Of a DNA stretch of 57,909 bases, positions 1 through 7,239 are shown in pieces. Below the pieces are notes generated by a model. The model was not told the origin of the DNA. It saw nothing but the letters and a program-made list of their open reading frames with translations, and ran no database searches. Each line of letters opens with the position of its first letter. Within the stretch, counting starts at the first letter, position 1. The position numbers were made by a program, and so were the translations under genes. Source of the stretch: Acidobacteriota bacterium (lineage in GTDB: Bacteria; Acidobacteriota; UBA4820; DSQY01); the NCBI GenBank assembly GCA_021778515.1, contig JAJYCJ010000008.1:1-57909 (forward strand), read 5' to 3'.

Positions 1-467
1 GCCGTGGGCGCCGCTTCGACGCGGGTGGTCCCGTCGGCCGCGGTCAGCACCTGCACCCGCTCTCCCGGCGCGAAGGCGACTTTGCCGCTTTGTACCACGG
101 CGATGAGGCGGCCGTCGTCCATGTGGATGGTGATCTGCTGCCCCTCCTGGCGCGAGGCGCCCTCTTCGGCCGCGGCGCCGGCCAAACCTCCGAGGAGAGC
201 CCCGGCCACCGTCGTGATGATCTGCCCGGTGCCGCCTCCCATGGCATTGCCCGCGGCGCCCCCGATGACGGCGCCCGCCATCGGACCCACGCCGGTCTGG
301 GGGCCCTGGATGAGGACCGAGCGGATGCTGTCCACCGTGCCGTATTGGACGTTCATGGGCTGGTAGGCTTCGTTGAGCGAGTAGTCGCGATTGGACATCC
401 TGGGTGCGCAGCCGGAGAGAAGGATCGTGGCCGAGAGAAGGGCTGCGGCGGAAAGGGAGGCTTTCAT
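1..467 (-). CDS. Glycine-zipper (SlyB/Pcp-like) outer membrane lipoprotein, C-terminus runs off window
   Basis: Read directly from reverse complement: MKASLSAAALLSATILLSGCAPRMSNRDYSLNEAY...GPMAGAVIGGAAGNAMGGGTGQIITTVAGALLGGLAGAAAEEGASRQEGQQITIHMDDGRLIAVVQSG. Lipobox LSGC plus Gly-zipper and SlyB-like tail. Not in the ORF track because it has no stop inside the window. Confidence 0.85.
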   Translation of the reverse strand, partial: MKASLSAAALLSATILLSGCAPRMSNRDYSLNEAYQPMNVQYGTVDSIRSVLIQGPQTGVGPMAGAVIGGAAGNAMGGGTGQIITTVAGALLGGLAGAAAEEGASRQEGQQITIHMDDGRLIAVVQSGKVAFAPGERVQVLTAADGTTRVEAAPT

Positions 468-705
468 GGTCTCACTCCTATTTTCTGCCTCTCCTCCCTC
501 TTCCAGTGCCAATATGCACCCTTGCCCCCTCTTTGTGAAGTGCTGGCGCTCACATTCGCGCGCATCGGGCGGGATTCAGCCGGGGCGAAAGGGGATGGCG
601 GGGGGGCGAGGGCGGAGCGCAACCGACCCTGCACCGACCACTTGGAGGGGGCCCCGACTCTCGACCCGCCGCCTCGCCGTCTCTCCCCGAGGTTCCGAGT
701 GGAGC

Positions 706-1091
706 CTATTCCGCCAGGAAGCCGTGGTCTTCCAGCCACCGGACGGTGCTCCGGACGGCCACTCCGGCCCTGGCGGCCAGAGGCCAGACGTGCTCCACCC
801 ACGTCCAGGCGCGCAGGAGGGGCCCCTCGTTTCCGGCGCCATCGCTCGGCCGTTCGGCGATGGCGTTGCTCCGCGCAGGAGGCGCGGCGAGGTCCTCCTT
901 CAGCCGGCCCTGGGCCGGCCGCTCTCCTTGAGAGAACGGGCGGTCTCCGGCGGGAGCCGCGGGGGGGTGCCGGTAAGGGTGCGGGGCGCCTGGGCGGGCT
1001 GGGTGGAGGGCATGGCGCCCGCGGCTGCGAGGCCGATGCACGCGCCGAGAAGCAGGGCCGCCGTTCTTTTCGCCAGAGCCGGGCCGATCAT
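706..1091 (-). pseudogene. Secreted hypothetical protein split over two frames (candidate frameshift)
   Basis: N-terminal signal peptide MIGPALAKRTAALLLGACIGLAAAGA in one frame (stop at ~900), protein-like C-terminus LKEDLAAPPARSNAIAERPSDGAGNEGPLLRAWTWVEHVWPLAARAGVAVRSTVRWLEDHGFLAE* in another frame; a 7-G run lies at 961-967. Confidence 0.4.
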
Positions 1092-1218
1092 GGCGTCACC
1101 TCCCCGGGGCCGTGCTCTCACCCCTCACCCTGTTCCCAAATCCCGCGATTGGACATGGGAGTGGCACCGAAAGGCAGATGGAGGGTAGTTTCCGTGGAAG
1201 ACGGTCTTCACCCGCCAA

Positions 1219-1271
1219 GGGATTTGGGTTGCCTCCGACCCCGGACTTGATCCGGGGGAGGAAGCCCCAAG
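1219..1271 (+). repeat. 53-bp dispersed intergenic repeat, copy 1
   Basis: GGGATTTGGGTTGCCTCCGACCCCGGACTTGATCCGGGGGAGGAAGCCCCAAG; central imperfect palindrome CCCGGAcTTGaTCCGGG. Confidence 0.9.
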
Positions 1272-1452
1272 GGTGGGGTGGGGCCCAGCGGGCTTTGCCC
1301 GTGGGGCGGGGAGGGAATGGCCCTCCCCGTCCAAGAGACAATGTCTTCCCCCCGTGAACCGGAACCATAGCCGAAGCCACCCGCATTTCAATCGCGGAAT
1401 TTGGGTGTTGGATGCCGGAAAACGGAGAAGGGTTTCAGCGGGCGGGATGGAG

Positions 1453-2439
1453 TCAGGCCGCGCGCCGCAGGACGAGGAGCGTGAGGTCGTCCGAAACGGG
1501 CGTCCCCGCGCGGAACGCGGCGTGGTCCGCCAGGCAGGCCGAGAGGAGCGCCTGCGGCTCCAGCGCGTGAAGCGAGCCGAGGACCGAGGCCAGCCGGTCC
1601 GCGCCGTATTCGTCGCCCGCCGGATCGCGCGCCTCGGTCAGCCCGTCGGTGTAGAGCACGAGGGAGTCGCCGGGCCCGAGCGAGAGGGACTGGACGGCAA
1701 ACTCGGCGCTGCAGAAGAGGCCCACGGGCAGTCCGCCCGGCGGCAGCGGGGAGGCGTTGCTGCCCCGAAGGAGGATGGGGCGGACGTGCCCGGCGTTGCA
1801 GAGGTCGAGGCCGCCGTCCGGACCGGCCATCCCGCAGACCAGCGTGGCGTAGTGGGCGGGAAGGGTGCTCTCGCAGAAGGCCCGGTTCACCTGCCCGACG
1901 AGTTTGGGGAGGGGCTCGCGGCGCTCCGCCAGGGTCCTCACCAGGGCGTTCAGGTGGGCCATGAGCATGGAGGCCGCCACGCCCTTGCCGGACACGTCTC
2001 CCAGGGCGACCAGCATGGCGCCTTCGGCGCTCTCGGGCGTGACCACGTCGCAGTAGTCCCCGCTCACCGCGCCGGCGGGCGCGAAGTGGTAGCAAACCTC
2101 CCAGCCCCCGAAACCAAGGCTGCGGCGCGGGAGGAGCTTGAGCTGGATGGCGTGGGCCAGCTCCAGGTCCCGTTCGAGGGCCCGGCGCTCAGGCTGGGTG
2201 AGGTGGTCGAGGCAGGCCTGCACGAGGGGATCGGCGAGCAGCAGCCTCTCCTCGATGGAGTCGTGGCAGACCCGGCAGATCCCGTAGGAGCCCGAGTCGA
2301 GCCGTTCGAGGGCCGCGTCGACCTCGGTGAGCAGGTGCGCGAGCTGGGCCGCCTCCCCGCTCTCCTCCATGGCCGACCCCAGTTTCTGCCGCCTGTCCAA
2401 CAGTTGGGCCTGCAACGTAGCCCGCACGGCCTCTTCCAT
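1453..2439 (-). CDS. DksA/TraR-like zinc finger fused to PP2C SpoIIE/RsbU-type serine phosphatase
   Basis: N-terminal YGICRVCHDSIEERLLLADPLVQACLDH (C-x2-C-x17-C-x2-H); then AHAIQLKLLPR, GDYCDVV, LGDVSGKGVAASMLMA, NAGHVRPILL, VLYTDGLTEARD typical of RsbU/SpoIIE. Confidence 0.88.
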   Translation of the reverse strand: MEEAVRATLQAQLLDRRQKLGSAMEESGEAAQLAHLLTEVDAALERLDSGSYGICRVCHDSIEERLLLADPLVQACLDHLTQPERRALERDLELAHAIQLKLLPRRSLGFGGWEVCYHFAPAGAVSGDYCDVVTPESAEGAMLVALGDVSGKGVAASMLMAHLNALVRTLAERREPLPKLVGQVNRAFCESTLPAHYATLVCGMAGPDGGLDLCNAGHVRPILLRGSNASPLPPGGLPVGLFCSAEFAVQSLSLGPGDSLVLYTDGLTEARDPAGDEYGADRLASVLGSLHALEPQALLSACLADHAAFRAGTPVSDDLTLLVLRRAA

Positions 2440-2718
2440 CGTCGCCTCCTACCCGGCCCCCCTTGTCGCATCCTGCGAGACTCCCCCATTCTGGCTCCTC
2501 GCGAGAAGGCGTGCAAGCCGGAACCGAAAGGCCCCCTGCCACAGGAATGGGCGGGGAGGGGATGCCGAGATGTGGGAAAGTCGGGCGCTCGCGGAGATCA
2601 CTCGGGCCGCCGTCCTCATGGCTGGCCAAACGGAACCAGCTCGCGATCGCGGGCGCTGCCTTCCCGAGCGAAGCGGGGGAGGGCACGCTCCGCCGCCGCC
2701 GGCGCAGCCTCGCTGGCC

Positions 2719-4275
2719 TCAGCGGTCGTACGCCTTGAACACCAGCACGTCCCGAGGGTAATCCACGAAGAGCAGGAAATTGTCCAGCACGTCGCGGCCG
2801 ATGAGGCCGTAGCACTGCACCGGGTAGCTCTCCCCGATCTCGGTGACCTGCACCACCGGCATCTGGAGCTGGATCGCCCCCAGGGAGAGGTCCACCCTCT
2901 CCGCCGTGCCGCTCAGGAACATCCCGGAGATGCCCCGTCCGTGCTGGGCCTTGTACTTGCCGCTGTTGACCTTGACGCCCAGCTCGGCGGCGTGCTCCGC
3001 GGCGATGTAGGTGGAGGTGGCCCCCGTGTCCAGGAGGAAGCGCAGATCGCCGCGGTCCAGGATGCGCGTCAGCACCATCGGCATGCCGTTCAGCCAGAGC
3101 GACTTCTGGGGGTAGAGTTTGTCCCCCAGCACCGACGCGGGATCGGTGCCTGAGGGATAGAGCACCAGCTTTCCGTGCCTGCGGTCGTAGAGGAGCGCGT
3201 GGCGGCGGAAGAGGGAGAGCGGCACGATGCCGCCCAGTTCGGACCAGAAGTCGGTGTCCTTGTCCAGCACCATGGCGGGGACGTTCTGGAAGAGCAGTCC
3301 TCCCACCGAAAGGCTCTTGAGCAGGACCCAGTTGGAGCTCACGGCGCCCCTGTAGCCCAGGCCCGCGTATTCCGCCGACGCGATGGGCGAAAGATGCAGC
3401 TCCCTGGCGAGGCGGGCCGTGATGAGCACCACGTTGGCGCCGGAGTCCAGCAGCATCCACTCCTTCTTGCCGCCGTCGGCCACGGCCGGGACCGTGACCC
3501 TGGAGCCCGAGGAGAAGCTCACCGTACTCGACCACTTGGTGTCCTCGGACCAGGCGGGCAGATCCACCCGCTCGGTCTTCTCCTTGAGCGGGATCTCCAG
3601 CGTGCCCCTCTCGATGGGGGCCTCCTCGAAGAGCCTTCCGCCTCCCGCCGCCGCGTAGATCTGCTCCAGCGCCTCCCAGTCGCTCCTTCCCGCGGGATCG
3701 GCCGCCGCGGCCCGCGCCACCAGCTCGCGGCAGCTCTTGGCTTCCGGGGTCAACGAGAGGGCCAGGCGGAACACCGCGGGGGCCGGTTGTTTCAGCTTCT
3801 CCAGCGCCTGCCCGATCAGCTCCCGGGCCTTGGCCTCCTGGCCCTGGGCCAGAAGCGCCTGTGCGCTCCGGGCGTAGGCCTCGGAGGCCCAGCCGTCCTG
3901 GCGACCGTACAGGGCTGACCACATGGCCACGGCCTGCGGCACCATGTCCATCTCGAAGGCGCACTGCCCCGCGAGGTAGCGCAGCTCCGGCTCCTCCGGG
4001 TGCTGGCCCGAGAGGGGCACGACCAAGCGCACGGCCTCCATCGTCCGGCCCAGGCCCATCAGGGCCCTCACCTTCACCACCTGCAGGCGCAGGTCCTGCG
4101 GGTTCTTGGCGAGCGCCCCCTCCGCCTCGCCCAGGGCCTCTGGGTAGGCGCCCCTCTCCAGTGCCCGCCCCGCCGAGACGAGGGCCGGAGGCTCCACGGG
4201 TTTCTTCGGGGCCTCCTGCGACCACGGGACAACGCCACCCAACAGCATCAATGCCAAAGCGACCCGTCCGCCCAT
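2719..4275 (-). CDS. Secreted TPR-type protein with two retroviral-like aspartyl protease domains
   Basis: Signal peptide, TPR-like N-terminal half, two catalytic-type motifs MLLDSGANVVLI and FLLDTGATSTYI, C-terminal GLIGRDVLDNF. Confidence 0.8.
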   Translation of the reverse strand: MGGRVALALMLLGGVVPWSQEAPKKPVEPPALVSAGRALERGAYPEALGEAEGALAKNPQDLRLQVVKVRALMGLGRTMEAVRLVVPLSGQHPEEPELRYLAGQCAFEMDMVPQAVAMWSALYGRQDGWASEAYARSAQALLAQGQEAKARELIGQALEKLKQPAPAVFRLALSLTPEAKSCRELVARAAAADPAGRSDWEALEQIYAAAGGGRLFEEAPIERGTLEIPLKEKTERVDLPAWSEDTKWSSTVSFSSGSRVTVPAVADGGKKEWMLLDSGANVVLITARLARELHLSPIASAEYAGLGYRGAVSSNWVLLKSLSVGGLLFQNVPAMVLDKDTDFWSELGGIVPLSLFRRHALLYDRRHGKLVLYPSGTDPASVLGDKLYPQKSLWLNGMPMVLTRILDRGDLRFLLDTGATSTYIAAEHAAELGVKVNSGKYKAQHGRGISGMFLSGTAERVDLSLGAIQLQMPVVQVTEIGESYPVQCYGLIGRDVLDNFLLFVDYPRDVLVFKAYDR

Positions 4276-4485
4276 GCCAACCCCCTCCCCTCCGCCGACG
4301 GGCCGCGCTCCGCGAACGGGCCCGGCGGCTTCACACTCGCATATCAGTCATTCTATACCTTCCGCGCCCGTGGAGCCACCGCACTTTCCGCTCCAGTCGG
4401 CCCCGAACGAGGTCGCTCTCCGCGTTGGAGAATCGCCGGCGCCACCTGCCAACAAGCTGCCGAAATGAGTCTCGCAGGCCGCACG

Positions 4486-4521
4486 AAAGGGGCCCGGCGG
4501 ATGGCTCCACCGAGCCCCTTT
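4486..4521. terminator. Inverted repeat AAAGGGGC...GCCCCTTT, terminator-like hairpin
   Basis: 8-bp perfect stem seen in sequence, lying just downstream (minus direction) of a small minus-strand reading-frame tail ending at 4554. Confidence 0.5.
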
Positions 4522-4553
4522 GTCATTGGCGACGCGGTCGTTCAGCCGGCGCC

Positions 4554-4672
4554 TCAGGGAGGCGAGGGCGCTGTGCAGGTGGGCGGATCGTCGAGGGTGT
4601 TCTGGTCGTAGAGCGCCGAGCTCACCGCGTCGGGCCGGTAGGTGGTACGCAGCAGACAGGTGCGCATCATGC
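4554..4672 (-). pseudogene. Short C-terminal gene remnant ...MMRTCLLRTTYRPDAVSSALYDQNTLDDPPTCTAPSPP*
   Basis: Read from reverse complement; protein-like tail followed by the hairpin at 4486-4521; upstream sequence is a dispersed repeat rather than gene body. Confidence 0.3.
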
Positions 4673-4783
4673 CTGTCCTAAGCAGACCGTTCTTCCGGCT
4701 TCGAACCATGGCTGGGTCTCGGCCGCGCCTTTGGCGCGGGGCTGGGGGCCTTCGCCGGGCGCGTCCACGCCAGCGTGGCCGCG
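4666..4783 (+). repeat. Dispersed ~118-bp intergenic repeat, copy 1
   Basis: ATCATGCCTGTCCTAAGCAGACCGTTCTTCCGGCTTCGAACCATGGCTGGGTCTCGGCCGCGCCTTTGGCGCGG... aligns without gaps to the reverse complement of ~51725-51842; 61 of the first 74 positions match by hand. Confidence 0.75.
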
Positions 4784-5106
4784 CTCCGTCCGCAGGCCCT
4801 CAGCCGCCCTTCGGGCGCCAGATTCAGCCTTGCCTGGTGTATGCCGTCCCCCCAACCACCGCGGGTGCGCCGGCGGCGACGGTCCGGCCTGGCCCGGAAG
4901 GCCCGCTTTGAAGAACGGCGCCGGTCCAGGCGTTCTTCAGACGGCTGCTGGCCTTCGGCGCTGCATGGCTTCGCGCCTCAGGCCGCATCCGTAGCTTCGA
5001 ACCCTCCTGCCGCGTCAGGCTTCGGCGCCCGGACGCGCATTCCTCCGCTTCGCTCTGGAAGGCAGACCGCACCAGTGCGCGCTGAAATTGTTTTGGACAG
5101 CCATGG

Positions 5107-5151
5107 GTGTGCATAGAGAAACTGTCGAAGGTCCCTCACCTCTCTGCACAC
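5107..5151. repeat. Inverted repeat GTGTGCATAGAG / CTCTCTGCACAC
   Basis: 11 of 12 complementary positions, 21-nt loop, seen in sequence. Confidence 0.45.
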
Positions 5152-5352
5152 ATTTCACCACGCCCATCCATCACCGGCCCGCCCGCCGACCATCGCGGTA
5201 CCGGCGCACGTCGGCGTGGCCTGGCTTTGGGCTACCGGCGCCCCCGCTTGGCCGCGTGTGGCACAGCCGTTGCTGTTCAGGCGCTGGTCCGCGGGGATGC
5301 GGGCGCGCCGCTTGACAACTTGTGGGAAAGCACTACCAGAGGAGGTTTGCTC

Positions 5353-6633
5353 ATGAAGGAAGGACGCACCTGTTCAATCACCATCGCCACGCTGGCGGTC
5401 GTCGCGGGTTTGGCCCTCGCGCTGTGGCCCCAGAAGACCCAGGCAGTGCCGGCGTTCTCGCGGAAGTACCACGTCCGCTGCTTCACATGCCACACCATCT
5501 ATCCCCGGCTCACTTTGACGGGCTACCTCTTTAAGAGGCTCGGGTTCAGGATGCCCCCACAAGTCGGGCCGGGCCAGCAGGCTCCGCGGGTCCGCGACCT
5601 CGATTCTTCCATTCCGTGGAAGCTGGGCGACACGGCTTCGCTCACCTTCCAAGGCAGCGCCACGCAGGAGAAGACCTCCGCCCCCGGCAGCTCCACCTCG
5701 GCCTCCAGCCTCAATCTGGATGACGCCTCCATCTACCTCGCCGGAACCATGCCCAATTCCGGTTTCTCCTACCTGACCCAGTACTCCATGAGCGACGGGG
5801 ACGCGCCCATGGCGTTCGTCACCTACACCGGGGGGCGCGCCACGAGCAGCTACTTTGCCAGCTTCGGCCGGGGCGAGCTGATAGGCACCGATGGCGTGCG
5901 CGGGGCAGGGTACAGCCTCTTCGATTCGGCGCCCGTACTTTTTTCGTACGGCGACCCCAACAGCGTTTCCTTCGATCAGCAGCCCGTGGGGCTCACCTTC
6001 GGCTACACCTGGGCGCCGTCCGACTTCCACGAGGCACTGGGCCTCACCGTCAAGGTCACCGACGGGCTGAACCCGGACGGGAGCGTCATCACCTCCGGCG
6101 CCACCAAGAACTCGAAGGACGTCTTCGTGATCGGGGACTGGTGGATCAACGCGGGCGGAGGGCTCTCGGTCTTCTACTACCAGGGGCGCAAGGACCAGAT
6201 CCAGAACGCGGGCCTGCCCTCCGAGTTTACTTACTCTCCCAACTTCCGGCGATACGGCGTCTTCGGCGACTACTTCGTGGTGCCGCGCAAGCTCGACCTG
6301 CTGGCGGGTTACGGCGTGGGCCGAGACGACTGGTCGGTGGTTGAAGGCGTCAGCGCGGGCAGTTACACCCAGCGTGCGGGCTACGCCGAGGCGGACTACT
6401 ACCTCACCCAGGGCTTCGCTCTCATGGCGCGCTACGACCGGCTCACCGAGAGTTATCCCGCTGGGGGCGGCGACTCCACCCTGCGCGCCTGGTCCGTGGG
6501 ATGCCAGAAGTGCCTCACCGCCGAAGGAAACACGGCCCTGCGCCTCGCCTACAGCGACCAGCGCGCGGATGGTCCCTTCGACGGCTTCGCCACCGACAAG
6601 CTGGTCAAGCTCGATCTCAAGTTCGGCTGGTAA
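5353..6633 (+). CDS. Outer-membrane porin-like protein with N-terminal CxxCH haem-binding motif
   Basis: RBS GAGGAGG before ATG; signal peptide; FSRKYHVRCFTCHTIYPRLTLTGYLFKRLGFR; then alternating beta-barrel-like strands with terminal aromatic residue (LDLKFGW*). Confidence 0.78.
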   Translation: MKEGRTCSITIATLAVVAGLALALWPQKTQAVPAFSRKYHVRCFTCHTIYPRLTLTGYLFKRLGFRMPPQVGPGQQAPRVRDLDSSIPWKLGDTASLTFQGSATQEKTSAPGSSTSASSLNLDDASIYLAGTMPNSGFSYLTQYSMSDGDAPMAFVTYTGGRATSSYFASFGRGELIGTDGVRGAGYSLFDSAPVLFSYGDPNSVSFDQQPVGLTFGYTWAPSDFHEALGLTVKVTDGLNPDGSVITSGATKNSKDVFVIGDWWINAGGGLSVFYYQGRKDQIQNAGLPSEFTYSPNFRRYGVFGDYFVVPRKLDLLAGYGVGRDDWSVVEGVSAGSYTQRAGYAEADYYLTQGFALMARYDRLTESYPAGGGDSTLRAWSVGCQKCLTAEGNTALRLAYSDQRADGPFDGFATDKLVKLDLKFGW

Positions 6634-6645
6634 GGAGAAAATGCC

Positions 6646-7059
6646 ATGTCAAGGATGCAAATGGCCATCGGCTTCTCGATCGCCGCGCTCCTCACCCTCG
6701 TGGTGTTCGCGCCCGCTGCGGCCGGACAGGGCCCTTGGCCTCAGGACAAGGGCGCAAAACGGGTCGACGTTTCCTCCTACCCCGCCGCCATCCGCCAAGG
6801 GTACAAGCTCTTGCAGGAGGACTGCGGTGCGTGCCACAGCGTGGCCCGGCCCCTCAACACGACCATGAGCCCCGAGCAGTGGAGAGCCTGCGCCACCAGC
6901 GCTCATACCCGCCTCGCCGGGATCCCCGGCAAGGACGTCCCCAGGATCCTCGACTTTCTGATCTACGACCAGATCCACCGGAAGGACCAGAACCCCAAAG
7001 CCTACTTTCCACCTCCTGTGCCCATCCAGATCGCCATCGCCCGAGCTGGAGGGCATTGA
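6646..7059 (+). CDS. Small secreted monohaem c-type cytochrome
   Basis: Signal peptide, DCGACHSVARPLNTTMSPEQW, starts 12 bp after the preceding porin-cytochrome gene. Confidence 0.75.
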   Translation: MSRMQMAIGFSIAALLTLVVFAPAAAGQGPWPQDKGAKRVDVSSYPAAIRQGYKLLQEDCGACHSVARPLNTTMSPEQWRACATSAHTRLAGIPGKDVPRILDFLIYDQIHRKDQNPKAYFPPPVPIQIAIARAGGH

Positions 7060-7062
7060 GCG

Positions 7063-7094
7063 CCTCCCTTCCTCCCTTTCCTCCCTTTCCTCCC
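7063..7094 (+). repeat. Polypyrimidine 9-bp tandem repeat (CCTCCCTTT-like, ~3-4 units)
   Basis: cctcccttcctccctttcctccctttcctccc seen directly. Confidence 0.75.
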
Positions 7095-7096
7095 GA

Positions 7097-7130
7097 GGGG
7101 AGCCGCCCGGTCTTGGCCCGGCGGCTCCCC
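7097..7130 (+). terminator. Strong GC hairpin GGGGAGCCGCC...GGCGGCTCCCC
   Basis: 11-bp perfect stem downstream of the cytochrome gene. Confidence 0.65.
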
Positions 7131-7239
7131 GCCCCATTTGACAGAACGGCCGGGAGGGTGGAAAAGGGGAGTGTCGCGGCGGGACCGGCGGGGAGAATTC
7201 TCCGGCGGCGGTCGGCGCTCGCGGCCAAGGAGGCTGAGC

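Noticed and set aside
4996-5020. TTCGAACCC-like sequences resembling a tRNA T-loop (also ~4695 and ~56383)
   Set aside because: No acceptor, D or anticodon stems could be folded around them.
7063-7094. CRISPR-like array
   Set aside because: Units are 9 bp without spacers; simple polypyrimidine tandem repeat. No CRISPR array seen anywhere in the window.
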